A DNA stretch of 64,000 nucleotides, from NCBI RefSeq assembly GCF_004698125.1, contig NZ_SRHV01000006.1, positions 1 through 64,000 on the forward strand, written 5' to 3'. Shown here piece by piece: positions 1-7,573 of the stretch. This DNA comes from Halosimplex halophilum. Lineage in GTDB: Archaea > Halobacteriota > Halobacteria > Halobacteriales > Haloarculaceae. A program made the position numbers and the translations under genes. The notes under the pieces were generated by a model. That model saw only the letters and a program-made list of their open reading frames with translations. It ran no database searches and was not told where the DNA came from. Positions within the stretch are counted from its first letter, which is position 1; each line of letters begins with the position of its first letter.

Positions 1-165
1 GAACCCGAGGTAGTTCTCGACATCGGTCGTCAGCGTCAGCTGGCCGCCGGGCTCGTCGCCCTCTAGCACGAGCGGGTCGAGGTCGGCCCGGGCGGCGTAG
101 ACGGCCGCCGAGAGGCCGGCGACCCCGGACCCGGCGATGACGAGGTCCCGTCTCTCCTCGGTCAT
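1..165 (-). CDS. trxB: Thioredoxin reductase, N-terminal part (runs off the window edge)
   Basis: Only the first 55 residues lie in the window. They begin [21 protein letters not shown], which contains the GxGxxG dinucleotide-binding fingerprint of FAD-dependent pyridine nucleotide-disulfide oxidoreductases, and continue with a PGGQL segment typical of thioredoxin reductases. The ATG sits directly after the thioredoxin stop codon, so both genes are read from one transcript. The expected role is NADPH-dependent reduction of the neighbouring thioredoxin. The redox CxxC centre lies outside the window, so a relative such as an alkyl hydroperoxide reductase F-like protein is not excluded. Confidence 0.8.
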   Translation of the reverse strand, partial: MTEERRDLVIAGSGVAGLSAAVYAARADLDPLVLEGDEPGGQLTLTTDVENYLGF

Positions 166-531
166 TTACTCGGTGTACCTCCCGACCAGGGAGCGCAACT
201 GCTCCTCGCCCTGCAACCCGACGACCTCCTCGACCTGCTCGCCGTCGGCGAACAGGACGAGCGTCGGCACGCCCCGGACGCCGTAGGACTGAGCGAGTTG
301 CTGGTTGGCGTCGACGTCGACCTTGGCGACGGTCGCGTCGGTCTCCGCGGCCAGCGTCTCGACGACCGGCTCGAGCATCTGGCAGGGGCCACACCAGTCG
401 GCGTAGAAGTCCACGAGGACGACCCCGTTTTCAGCAACGACTTCGTCGAGATGAGCTTCGCCATCAACGTGGAGCGGTTCGTTCGTAGACCCGGTGCCGG
501 CATCGGTCGCAGTATCGGTTGCCATCACCAT
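166..531 (-). CDS. trxA: Thioredoxin
   Basis: This 121-residue protein has the WCGPC active site (Cys47 and Cys50) after the usual DFYADW strand and a conserved cis-proline segment GVRGVPTLVLF. It is a cytosolic protein-disulfide reductant. About 20 residues precede the fold, as is common in haloarchaea. The ORF begins ATG-GTG-ATG; a TTAAT box about 20-30 bases upstream fits a leaderless transcript from either ATG (531 or 525). It lies directly upstream of thioredoxin reductase in the same direction. It is the first gene of an island with many thiol and sulfur-transfer proteins, so it may supply reductant to them; that link is inferred. Confidence 0.93.
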   Translation of the reverse strand: MVMATDTATDAGTGSTNEPLHVDGEAHLDEVVAENGVVLVDFYADWCGPCQMLEPVVETLAAETDATVAKVDVDANQQLAQSYGVRGVPTLVLFADGEQVEEVVGLQGEEQLRSLVGRYTE

Positions 532-548
532 ACTGTACGTACCAGTAC

Positions 549-557
549 CAATTAAGA
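549..557 (-). promoter_or_regulatory. Probable TATA box of the thioredoxin operon
   Basis: An AT-rich CTTAATTGG stretch on the minus strand lies 20-30 bases before the thioredoxin start, the position expected of an archaeal TATA box for a leaderless transcript. GTAC-rich sequence between it and the start codon is not explained. Confidence 0.4.
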
Positions 558-685
558 GTTTTGGATGATGCTTACAATACTAACCAATACAAACTGAAAC
601 CAGGATTCCGAGAGGGGTACGAACGGCCGGCGCAGATCAGCTCATCGGTGAGCGGACCGGGGATCCACGCAGAGAAACAGCAGCG

Positions 686-1090
686 TTAGCTTTCAGCGGG
701 CGGAGCCGAGGGTTCGGACTGTTCGTACTTGTTTTCGAACTCCTGGATGAGCTGGCCCATCTTCGCGTACCAGTCGTTGAGTAGCCGCTGCATGTCGTCG
801 GCGATCTGTGACGGGTCCGCCGGCGAGTAGACGTGGTAGTAGCCGCCCTGGTCGTAGTTGACCTGGTCTTTCTCGATGAATCCGGCCTGGAGCAGGCGCT
901 GGACGCCCCGGTACGCGGTCGAGCGTTCGCGGTCGACGGCCTCGGCGATCTCGTCGACGGTCAGCGGTTCTTCGGCCTCGACGAGCGCCTGGAAACACTC
1001 CTTGTCGAGTTCCTTGAGCCCGTGGAAACACTCCAGCAGCCCCTCGCACTCCATGTCCCGGCGGAGTTGTTCTGACATCGAATCTGGCAT
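686..1090 (-). CDS. Cys-rich winged-helix regulator, candidate sulfur-responsive
   Basis: A 134-residue protein with a TrmB/MarR-like winged helix (EEPLTVDEIAEAVDRERSTAYRGVQRLLQAGFI, residues about 40-72) and a helical C-terminus rich in Glu and Gln. Three cysteines lie close together before the DNA-binding domain (ECEGLLECFHGL...KECF, about residues 14-32), which could sense thiols or persulfides. A perfect inverted repeat and a TCTTTTAAC TATA-like box lie just upstream; the box is about 30 bases before the ATG at 1090, which supports this start over the ATG at 1078. Its neighbours (TauE exporter, thioredoxin) and the wider sulfur island suggest control of sulfur genes. That role is inferred. 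Confidence 0.8.
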   Translation of the reverse strand: MPDSMSEQLRRDMECEGLLECFHGLKELDKECFQALVEAEEPLTVDEIAEAVDRERSTAYRGVQRLLQAGFIEKDQVNYDQGGYYHVYSPADPSQIADDMQRLLNDWYAKMGQLIQEFENKYEQSEPSAPPAES

Positions 1091-1127
1091 CGTTTTCAGG
1101 TCGACGTAGGCACCACGCCGTTAAAAG

Positions 1128-1150
1128 ATTTGTGTACGGATCGCACAAAT
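1128..1150. promoter_or_regulatory. Inverted repeat upstream of the HTH regulator
   Basis: Perfect 7-base arms ATTTGTG and CACAAAT are separated by 9 bases. The element overlaps or abuts the TATA-like box of the regulator gene, the usual place for an autoregulatory operator. The CACAA half resembles the CACAATA motifs near 2400, 12827, 16409 and 16551. Confidence 0.55.
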
Positions 1151-1199
1151 GCACGCACGAGTCGTCGGAAACCGGGGCGTGGAGTCGGGAACGCGGTCG

Positions 1200-2234
1200 T
1201 CAGTCCGCCGCGCTGGCCGCGGGCGGCCCTTCCGCGCGGAGCGCCCGGATCGAGCTCACGACGACCGCACCGGCGACGAGCGTCGCGGCACCGAGAATGA
1301 TGACCAGCGAAACGGTCTGCAGCTCTGGGATATCCATGAAATTCCCGACTTTGCGAACTGCGACGGCGAGCGCGCCCAGCAGCAGCATGACGCCGAAGTA
1401 GACCTTGATCTCGTCCTCGTCGACGAGACTCGTCGCGGCCGCGCCGAGTCGTGCGCCGAGCGCGCTCCCGGCGAGCAGCGGGACGACGATCGAGAGGTTC
1501 ACCGCGCCGTCCATCGCGTAGAGGAAGCTTCCGATCCCGCCGGAGAACACGATCTCGAAGAGGTCGGTACCGACCGCGACCGGCACCGGCACGCCGATGA
1601 GGTAGAACAGCGCGGGCATCCGGATGAACCCGCCGCCGACGCCGAGGAACCCCGAGAGGAGGCCCGTCGCGAACGCGACCGCGAGGATCATCCACAGCGA
1701 GACGGTGATGCCGCCCCTGAGACTTATCATCGGGGGCACCCGGTAGGACTGAATCTTCTCCGCAATATCGGGGATGTCCTCCGCATCAGCATCGGCGTCC
1801 GCATCGTGGCTGACGCCGCCGCCACCGTCGCCCTTCGTAGCTTGGTACGTGATGAACGCGCCGATGCCACCCAGGAGGCCGACGTAGATGACGCTCACGA
1901 CGGTGTCGGCGAGCCCCATCGCCTGGAGCGCGTGGAGGCCGAGTTTCCCGACCTCGATGCCGGCCGTGGTGCCGGCGATCATGAGCACGCCGAGTTTGTA
2001 GTCGACCTGTCCGAGGTCGCGGTGTTTGAGCGTCGCGATGACCGAGGTCGCGAACACGAACGCGAGCCCCGAGGCGACGGCGACGTCGGTCTCGTAGCCC
2101 ATCACCATCAGCGCGGGCGTGACGAGGAACGACCCCCCCATCCCGAAGAAGCCGAACAGCAGCCCGATGAGGACGCCGAACCCCGCGAACAGCGCGAGAA
2201 GCGAGGCGGCGACTCCGAACAGCTCCATCGTCAT
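1200..2234 (-). CDS. TauE/SafE family sulfur-anion exporter
   Basis: A 344-residue membrane protein with two glycine-rich hydrophobic repeats, as in the TauE/SafE (COG0730) family: GFFGMGGSFLVTPALMVMGY near residue 30 and GFLGVGGGFIRMPALFYLIG near residue 195. The family carries sulfite, sulfoacetate or thiosulfate across the membrane. A long acidic linker between the halves is typical of haloarchaea. The ATG overlaps the stop of the upstream 49-aa membrane protein (ATGA), so the two are translationally coupled. Substrate is inferred from the family and from the many sulfur genes nearby. Confidence 0.9.
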   Translation of the reverse strand: MTMELFGVAASLLALFAGFGVLIGLLFGFFGMGGSFLVTPALMVMGYETDVAVASGLAFVFATSVIATLKHRDLGQVDYKLGVLMIAGTTAGIEVGKLGLHALQAMGLADTVVSVIYVGLLGGIGAFITYQATKGDGGGGVSHDADADADAEDIPDIAEKIQSYRVPPMISLRGGITVSLWMILAVAFATGLLSGFLGVGGGFIRMPALFYLIGVPVPVAVGTDLFEIVFSGGIGSFLYAMDGAVNLSIVVPLLAGSALGARLGAAATSLVDEDEIKVYFGVMLLLGALAVAVRKVGNFMDIPELQTVSLVIILGAATLVAGAVVVSSIRALRAEGPPAASAAD

Positions 2235-2380
2235 TTACCACTCACCGCGTCGACGATCGCCGGTCCGAAGACCCGTTCCAGGAGCCCGTAACCGACGTAC
2301 AGGACGATCGCCTCGACCAGAACGACACCGACGACGAGCACGGCGCCGTCGATGCCGCTGGCGTTCTCAAGCCCGAACAT
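2231..2380 (-). CDS. Small membrane protein, DUF7512-like
   Basis: A 49-residue ORF starting MFGLENASGIDGAVLVVGVV and ending in DAVSGK. It has one long hydrophobic helix (about residues 12-35) and a short polar tail. Its stop overlaps the start of the TauE/SafE gene by four bases. Small proteins of this form are found before TauE/SafE genes in haloarchaea and are grouped as DUF7512, so it may be an accessory subunit of the exporter. The family name is from memory of its layout; the reading frame and coupling are seen directly. Confidence 0.78.
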   Translation of the reverse strand: MFGLENASGIDGAVLVVGVVLVEAIVLYVGYGLLERVFGPAIVDAVSGK

Positions 2381-2770
2381 CCGTCAGCACCTCAACTGGT
2401 ATTGTGTAGTTCATGGGTTTCTGCTCAAACCCGCCTAATCCATTACATCACTTAACGGTTTTGGGACTATAGTACAATTCTATTTAGAGCAGTGCGCCGT
2501 ACGTTATAGCAAACACACGGGGAGCGGGCTGTATTCGAAGTCGACAGACTTCCGGAAACAGGGGGATACTCCCACAGAGAGAGTCGCATCATCCGAACGG
2601 CTCCCGGAGAGACAGTGGGGACCCCTTCCACGATTGGATTCGTGTGGTCCTTGGGTCCGGACTGTGCCCACGACCGAGAACTTCTCAACTCGCCGCAGCG
2701 CACGGGTGGGTTGCGGGCCGGGCCGGGGTCGAACTGGGCCGGTCGGCGGGCAGCTCCCGGTTCCGGGAAG

Positions 2771-2784
2771 TTGTCCTGTGACAA
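2771..2784. promoter_or_regulatory. Palindromic operator TTGTC-CTGT-GACAA
   Basis: A 14-base palindrome ending 5 bases before a TATTTTAAT TATA box and 38 bases before the ATG at 2822. The same palindrome is at 7097-7110 and 7134-7147, and a weaker one at 10735-10748. The position just upstream of the TATA box fits an activator site. Confidence 0.6.
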
Positions 2785-2788
2785 CCCG

Positions 2789-2797
2789 TATTTTAAT
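2789..2797 (+). promoter_or_regulatory. TATA box of the metal-loading operon
   Basis: TATTTTAAT lies 25-33 bases before the ATG at 2822, the spacing of a leaderless or very short-leader archaeal transcript. Confidence 0.6.
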
Positions 2798-2821
2798 CAG
2801 CTGAGGAGGACAGCGTGATTC

Positions 2822-3016
2822 ATGGACGCTATTCCGCTATCGTGGCTGCCGCTGGTCGGGCTCCTCGCGGTCCCGTCGGCGCTGGCGTTCGCACTCGGGC
2901 TCGAGCCGGTCGCTGCCCTGGCGATTCTCAACACGGTCCTCATCGTGGTCGCCGTGCGGATCATGTTCGGGTCGACGGACGAGCGGTACCTCCCGGCTCG
3001 TCTGACCGGCGAGTGA
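2822..3016 (+). CDS. Small hydrophobic membrane protein
   Basis: 64 residues with two predicted membrane helices (WLPLVGLLAVPSALAFALG and AALAILNTVLIVVAVRIMF) and a short charged tail. It is the first gene of an operon with a COG2836-like transporter and a copper-type P-ATPase; its TGA overlaps the next ATG by one base. Function is not known. The position suggests a small partner in metal delivery to the oxidase, perhaps playing the part that CcoS-like peptides play in bacterial cbb3 clusters, but I see no homology that proves it. Confidence 0.7.
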   Translation: MDAIPLSWLPLVGLLAVPSALAFALGLEPVAALAILNTVLIVVAVRIMFGSTDERYLPARLTGE

Positions 3017-3795
3017 TGGCGCCGCTCCAGGCCGCCGTACCGGTCGGCGGCGCGGAGGCGGGACTCGCCGTCTTCGCGCTCGTCGGCCTGCTCGGTGGCG
3101 CCCACTGTCTGGGGATGTGCGGGCCGCTGGTGACGCTGTACGCCGACCGACTGGGCGGCGAGGGGCCGGTCGGCTTCTCCGAGATCCGCCAGCACCTGCT
3201 GTTCAACCTCGGCCGGACGGTCAGTTACGCGCTCGTCGGGGCTGTGATGGGCGCGCTGGGTACCGTACTGTACGACGCCGCGGGGGTCGCGGCCGTCGCC
3301 GACGACGTGCGCGCGGTCGCCGGCGTGCTGGTGGGCGGGTTCATCGTGCTGACAGGCGCCCGGTACGCGCTCACCGGGTCGACCGCCGGCGCCCTCGGGG
3401 GCGGCTGGACTCCCTCGGCCTTCGAGCGGGTCAGCAGCGTGCTGCTGGCCCGCGTCGACCGCTGGGTCCGCGGCCCGCGCATCGCGGCGCTGGGCGCCGT
3501 CCACGGGCTCCTCCCCTGTCCGCTGCTGTATCCCGCGTTCCTCTACGCCTTCGCCGCCGGGTCGCCGGTCTACGGCGCGCTCTCGCTCGCGACGCTGGGA
3601 CTGGCGACCGTCCCGGCGGTGTTCGCCTACGGCGTCGCGTTCCAGTCAGTCTCGCCGCGGGTCCAGGGACCGCTCCATCGCGCGCTCGGCGTCGCCTTTC
3701 TCCTCATGGGCTACCTCCCGCTCGCCCACGGGCTGATGCTACTGGGTATCCACCTGCCCCACCCGCCGCTGCCCGCCTACCAGCCGCTGGGGTGA
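3016..3795 (+). CDS. COG2836-type membrane transporter (TauE/DsbD-like fold)
   Basis: 259 residues, about six membrane helices. The N-terminal GGAHCLGMCGPLV motif (near residue 30) is the hallmark of the DsbD/UreH-like COG2836 family, which in bacterial cbb3 clusters sits beside the CcoI copper ATPase and is linked to copper homeostasis. The second half repeats the fold with GLLPCPLLYPAFLY. The ATG at 3016 overlaps the upstream stop; the P-type ATPase begins two bases after its stop. Likely role: moving copper or reducing equivalents for cytochrome oxidase maturation. Confidence 0.85.
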   Translation: MAPLQAAVPVGGAEAGLAVFALVGLLGGAHCLGMCGPLVTLYADRLGGEGPVGFSEIRQHLLFNLGRTVSYALVGAVMGALGTVLYDAAGVAAVADDVRAVAGVLVGGFIVLTGARYALTGSTAGALGGGWTPSAFERVSSVLLARVDRWVRGPRIAALGAVHGLLPCPLLYPAFLYAFAAGSPVYGALSLATLGLATVPAVFAYGVAFQSVSPRVQGPLHRALGVAFLLMGYLPLAHGLMLLGIHLPHPPLPAYQPLG

Positions 3796-3797
3796 CG

Positions 3798-6122
3798 ATG
3801 GCCGAGTGTACCCTCTGCGGGCTCCCGACGCCCGACTCGCCCCACGCCGACGACGACGTGGACGGCGCCTTCTGCTGTCGCGGCTGTCTGGAGGTCGCGC
3901 GCACGCTCGACGAGGCGCCGGCCGAGGCCGACCCCGACGCGATCGACGGCGGCCCCGCGGTCGAGGAGGTCGACGGCGAGCGGGCCTACCTCGACGTGTC
4001 CGGGATGCACTGCGCCACCTGCGAGTCGTTCCTCGAAGCCACAGCGACCGACGCGGCCGGCGTGCGAGCGGCCGAGGCGAGTTACACCTCCGGGATGATG
4101 CGCGTCGTCTACGACGACGACCTGACGGACGAGGCGGGCGTCGCCGACAGCGTCTCCGACTACGGGTACGAGGCGGCGCCGACCGGGCACGACGCCGGCG
4201 ACGACGACCAGGGGACAGTCGGGCGCCTGCTGGTCGGCGGCTTCTTCGGGATGATGGTCATGGCGTGGTACGTCCTCTTCCTCTACCCCGTCTACCTCGG
4301 CGTCGCGCCCGACTCCCTGCTGGTCGACCTCGACGGACCGGCCGGCGGGTTCCTCTTCGCGAACGTCTGGGCCATGGCGACGGTGGTCGTCGGCTACACC
4401 GGCTACCCGCTGCTCCGCGGCGCCGCGGTGAGCCTGCGGGTCCGCGAGCCGAACATGGACCTGCTGGTCGCCGTCGCCGCGGTCACCGCCTACGCATACA
4501 GCACGCTCGCGATGGTGCTGGGTCACACGGATCTCTACTTCGACGTGGCCGTCGTCGTCGTGCTGGCGGTGACGGTCGGCGACTACTACCGCGACCGGGT
4601 CCGCCGGCGTGCGACCGGCCGGCTCTCGGAGGCAGCCGAAGAACGGGCCGACACGGCGCGACGCCGGACCGCCGGCGGGACCGAATCCGTGTCGACCGAC
4701 GCGGCGGCGGGCGGCGACGAACTCGTCGTCCGCGAGGGCGAACGCGTCCCCGTCGACGGCACCGTCGTCGAGGGAACCGCAGCCGTCGACGAGTCGCTGG
4801 TCACCGGCGAGTCGCTGCCCGTCTCGAAGGAACCCGGCGACGAGGTGGTCGGCGGCGGCACCGTCACTGACGGCGGGCTCGTGGTCCGCGCCGACGCGGA
4901 CCCGACGAGCACAGCCGACCGCCTCGTCGAGACGCTGTGGGCCGTCCAGAGCGGCTCGGCCGGCGCCCAGCGGCTCGTCGACCGGATCGCCGCCGCGTTC
5001 GTCCCCCTGGTCTTCGTCCTCGCGGTCGGGACGACCGCCGTCCACCTCCTGCTCGGGGACGGGCCGACGGCCGCCCTGCTGACCGGGCTGACCGTCCTCG
5101 TCGTCTCCTGCCCGTGCGCGCTCGGGCTGGCGACGCCGATGGCCGTCGCGGCCGGCATCCGCGACGCGCTCGCGGCGGGCGTCGTCATCACCGACAGCTC
5201 GGCGCTGGAGACCGCCCCCGAGGTCGAGACGGTCGCCTTCGACAAGACGGGGACCCTGACCACCGGGTCGATGACCGTCCGCGAGGTGGTCGGCCACGAA
5301 GACACGCTCGCGCTCGCGGCGGCCGTCGAGCAGTTCGCGACTCACCCGGTCGCCGAGGCCGTCGTCGCGGCCGGGACGCTCCCGGACGACGCCGTCACCG
5401 ACTTCGAGACCCACCCCGGACAGGGCGTCGAGGCGACCGTCGGCGACCGGCGCGTCCTCGTCGGGGACGCCGGGCTGTTCGACGAGCGCGGCTGGCCCGT
5501 GCCCGACGGGGTCGCGACCACCTACGAGGACGCGCCGGCCGACGCCGTCCCGAGTTACGTCGGCTGGGACGGCCGCGTCCACGGGGCGGTCGTGGTCGGC
5601 GACGAAGTGCGCGACGACTGGGCGGCGGTGGTCGACAACCTGACCGCCGACCGGCGCGTAGTCGTGATCACCGGCGACGACCGGTCGGCGGCGAGCCGGT
5701 TCGAGTCCCACCCGGGCGTCGAAGAGGTGTTCGCCGGCGTCCCGCCGGAGGCGAAGGCCGCGGTCGTCGACCGCCTCGCGGCGGAGGGGCCGGTCGCGAT
5801 GGTCGGCGACGGGAGCAACGACGCGCCGGCACTGGCCGCCGCCGACCTCGGGATCGCGATGGAACGCGGGACGCGCCTCGCTGTCGACGCCGCCGACGTG
5901 GTCGTCACCCGCGACTCGCTGGGCCCGCTGCCCGACGTCTTCGCGACGACCGAAGGGACCCGCCGACGCGTCCGCGAGAACCTCGGCTGGGCGTTCCTGT
6001 ACAACGCGGTCGCGCTCCCGCTGGCCGTCGCCGGCGTCCTCAATCCCCTCTTCGCCGCCGTCGCGATGGCGACCAGCAGCCTGCTGGTCGTCCTCAACTC
6101 GACGCGCCCGGTCGGCGACTAG
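3798..6122 (+). CDS. Heavy-metal P1B-type ATPase, CcoI/FixI-like (probable copper)
   Basis: 774 residues. Domains in order: an N-terminal Cys cluster (CTLC at 4-7, FCCRGC at 25-30) as in the metal-binding head of FixI/CcoI-type ATPases; a heavy-metal-associated domain with GMHCATC (Cys72, Cys75); paired membrane helices; TGES actuator motif; intramembrane CPC (about 438-440); phosphorylation site DKTGTLT (about 482); a THPVAEA His-Pro motif; and the GDGSND hinge (about 670). CPC with an HMA domain indicates Cu(I) transport. The operon and the nearby ba3 oxidase suggest copper export to the membrane face where CuA and CuB are built. It overlaps the convergent rhodanese gene at the stop codons. 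Confidence 0.93.
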   Translation: MAECTLCGLPTPDSPHADDDVDGAFCCRGCLEVARTLDEAPAEADPDAIDGGPAVEEVDGERAYLDVSGMHCATCESFLEATATDAAGVRAAEASYTSGMMRVVYDDDLTDEAGVADSVSDYGYEAAPTGHDAGDDDQGTVGRLLVGGFFGMMVMAWYVLFLYPVYLGVAPDSLLVDLDGPAGGFLFANVWAMATVVVGYTGYPLLRGAAVSLRVREPNMDLLVAVAAVTAYAYSTLAMVLGHTDLYFDVAVVVVLAVTVGDYYRDRVRRRATGRLSEAAEERADTARRRTAGGTESVSTDAAAGGDELVVREGERVPVDGTVVEGTAAVDESLVTGESLPVSKEPGDEVVGGGTVTDGGLVVRADADPTSTADRLVETLWAVQSGSAGAQRLVDRIAAAFVPLVFVLAVGTTAVHLLLGDGPTAALLTGLTVLVVSCPCALGLATPMAVAAGIRDALAAGVVITDSSALETAPEVETVAFDKTGTLTTGSMTVREVVGHEDTLALAAAVEQFATHPVAEAVVAAGTLPDDAVTDFETHPGQGVEATVGDRRVLVGDAGLFDERGWPVPDGVATTYEDAPADAVPSYVGWDGRVHGAVVVGDEVRDDWAAVVDNLTADRRVVVITGDDRSAASRFESHPGVEEVFAGVPPEAKAAVVDRLAAEGPVAMVGDGSNDAPALAAADLGIAMERGTRLAVDAADVVVTRDSLGPLPDVFATTEGTRRRVRENLGWAFLYNAVALPLAVAGVLNPLFAAVAMATSSLLVVLNSTRPVGD

Positions 6123-7012
6123 CCGCCACGGTCGTCCGACCCGGGTCCGCCGGTCTCGATTGGAGCGCCGACAAGACTGCCCCATTCGGTCCACGAGCCG
6201 TCGTAGTTCCGGACCGACGGGTAGCCGAGCAGCTCCGAGAGGACGAACCACGTCAGCGACGAGCGCTCGCCGATGCGGCAGTAGACGACGACGCTCCGGT
6301 CGGGGGTGACGCCGCGGTCGCGGTAGAGCGCGGCGAGGTCGGCTCGCGGCTTGAACCGGCCGTCCGCGTCGACGTTCGCCGACCAGACGACGTTGACCGC
6401 ACCGGGGACGTGGCCGCCGCGCTGGGCGAACTCGTCCATCCCGGGCGGCGCGACGACGGTCCCGTCGAACTCCTCGGGCAGCCGCACGTCGACCAGCGCA
6501 GTCCGGTCGTCGATCGCTCGCCGCACGTCGTCGCGGTACGCGCGGACGTGCTCGAAGGGACCGGCCGGCTCGTACCTGCGGGGCGTGAACGACGGCACCT
6601 CCGTCGTCGTCGGTCGGCCCGATTCGACCCAGTGTTCGCGCCCGCCGTCGAGCAGGTACGCGTCCTGGTGGCCGTAGTAGCGCAACAGCCAGTAGAAGTG
6701 CGCGGCGAACCAGTTGGCGTTGTCGCCGTACGCGACCACCGTCGTCTCCTCGGTGATGCCGTGCGCGCCGAGCAGGTCCGCGAACGCGCGTGCCGACGGC
6801 ACGTCCCGCCGCCGGTCGTGTCGCAGGTCCGACCGCCAGTCGAGCCCGACCGCTCCCGGGAGGTGCCCCTCGTCGTAGAACGCGGTGTTCAGGTCCACCT
6901 CGACGAGTCGCAACGATGGGTCGTCCGACCGGGCCTCGGGCAGCCGCTCGGCGACCCACTCCGGGGGGACGAGCGCGTCTGACCGCTCGGATAGCAGCGT
7001 GTTGCCGGTCAT
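6119..7012 (-). CDS. Thiosulfate sulfurtransferase (two-domain rhodanese)
   Basis: 297 residues with two rhodanese domains. The second carries the active-site loop CRIGERSS (VVYCRIG near residue 235), and the first has the degenerate loop AYGDNANW. This is the TST/SseA layout, moving sulfane sulfur from thiosulfate or 3-mercaptopyruvate to an acceptor. I chose the ATG at 7012; a GTG at 7063 would add an Arg-rich tail unlike the family. A TACTTATT box near 7085-7091 lies just downstream (in its direction) of the palindrome at 7097-7110, which predicts a leader of roughly 50 bases. It is convergent with the P-ATPase and divergent from the oxidase. Confidence 0.92.
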   Translation of the reverse strand: MTGNTLLSERSDALVPPEWVAERLPEARSDDPSLRLVEVDLNTAFYDEGHLPGAVGLDWRSDLRHDRRRDVPSARAFADLLGAHGITEETTVVAYGDNANWFAAHFYWLLRYYGHQDAYLLDGGREHWVESGRPTTTEVPSFTPRRYEPAGPFEHVRAYRDDVRRAIDDRTALVDVRLPEEFDGTVVAPPGMDEFAQRGGHVPGAVNVVWSANVDADGRFKPRADLAALYRDRGVTPDRSVVVYCRIGERSSLTWFVLSELLGYPSVRNYDGSWTEWGSLVGAPIETGGPGSDDRGG

Positions 7013-7096
7013 GGGTGTTCGGCGACCGCAGGCCGTTCCGCGCCGGCGGCCGCGAGGTGTCACTCACCGACGGAACTACCGGGAATAAGTACCAGC

Positions 7097-7110
7097 TTGT
7101 CCCGCGACAA
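7097..7110. promoter_or_regulatory. Palindromic operator TTGTC-CCGC-GACAA (copy facing the rhodanese gene)
   Basis: A 14-base palindrome in the rhodanese-oxidase intergenic region, 37 bases (start to start) before a second copy. It lies next to a TATA-like TACTTATT reading toward the rhodanese gene, so the pair may serve both divergent promoters. Confidence 0.6.
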
Positions 7111-7133
7111 CCCTCGCGGGGGGCGCTCGCCGG

Positions 7134-7147
7134 TTGTCCTGCGACAA
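7134..7147. promoter_or_regulatory. Palindromic operator TTGTC-CTGC-GACAA (oxidase promoter)
   Basis: This copy ends 39 bases before the ATG at 7186 and a few bases before a TATA-like GATTACAA (7152-7159). The spacing matches the copy at 2771-2784. Confidence 0.6.
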
Positions 7148-7185
7148 ACCAGATTACAACCGACTGCACCCGAACGACACCCAAT

Positions 7186-7572
7186 ATGCAGGGTCTTGAA
7201 GCCAGTTTCGTGCTCGCGACCGGGTCGGGGAGCGGGTCGCTCCTGGCCGCGACGGTCGTGAGCGGGCTCGTCACCGTGCTCGCGGCGGGCGCCGTGTACT
7301 TCTACGGGTGGCGAACGCCGCCGGAACCGGCGTTCGAAGGGGTACGACGCGAAGAGAGCGCGGATCCGGCCGCCACGGTCGTCGCCAATCGCGGCGGCCC
7401 GATGTACGAGTCGGAGGTGCCCGAGGCCGAGACGGAGTCGGTGGACCACGACGCGTTCGACCCGGTCGGGGCGGCGGCGCTGCTGGCCGTCTACTTTCTC
7501 GTGGTCACGCTGACGTGGCTGTTCATGTACTTCGTCGAGTTCCTGGGGAACGGCCCGACGGTGGTGGGCTGA
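7186..7572 (+). CDS. Small membrane subunit of the ba3-type oxidase cluster
   Basis: 128 residues with an N-terminal hydrophobic helix (LLAATVVSGLVTVLAAGAVYFYG), an acidic middle, and a C-terminal helix (AAALLAVYFLVVTLTWLFMYFVEF). It ends one base before CoxB. No catalytic motif is visible. Haloarchaeal ba3 oxidases carry extra small hydrophobic subunits, and this gene lies where one would be expected. Assignment as a structural subunit rests on context. Longer upstream in-frame starts are unlikely because they would run through the promoter. Confidence 0.75.
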   Translation: MQGLEASFVLATGSGSGSLLAATVVSGLVTVLAAGAVYFYGWRTPPEPAFEGVRREESADPAATVVANRGGPMYESEVPEAETESVDHDAFDPVGAAALLAVYFLVVTLTWLFMYFVEFLGNGPTVVG

Positions 7573-7573
7573 G

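Larger units (their letters stand above)
2381..2821. other. Intergenic region with divergent control sites
   Basis: About 440 bases with no supportable gene. It holds a TATTGTGT motif at 2400-2407, just before the DUF7512-TauE operon, and a TTGTC-N4-GACAA palindrome plus TATA box before the rightward operon. ORFs here are short, basic and unlike haloarchaeal proteins. I see no function for 2480-2760. Confidence 0.5.

Noticed and set aside
2467-2784. 105-codon minus-strand ORF before the metal-loading operon
   Set aside because: It spans the promoter and operator of the operon and has an Arg/Pro/Ser composition unlike local genes.
3777-7274. 1165-codon minus-strand ORF across the P-ATPase and rhodanese region
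   Set aside because: It is a frame shadow of the GC-rich P-ATPase gene; the product is Arg/Asp/Val-rich with no motif, while the plus frame has full P-ATPase signatures.
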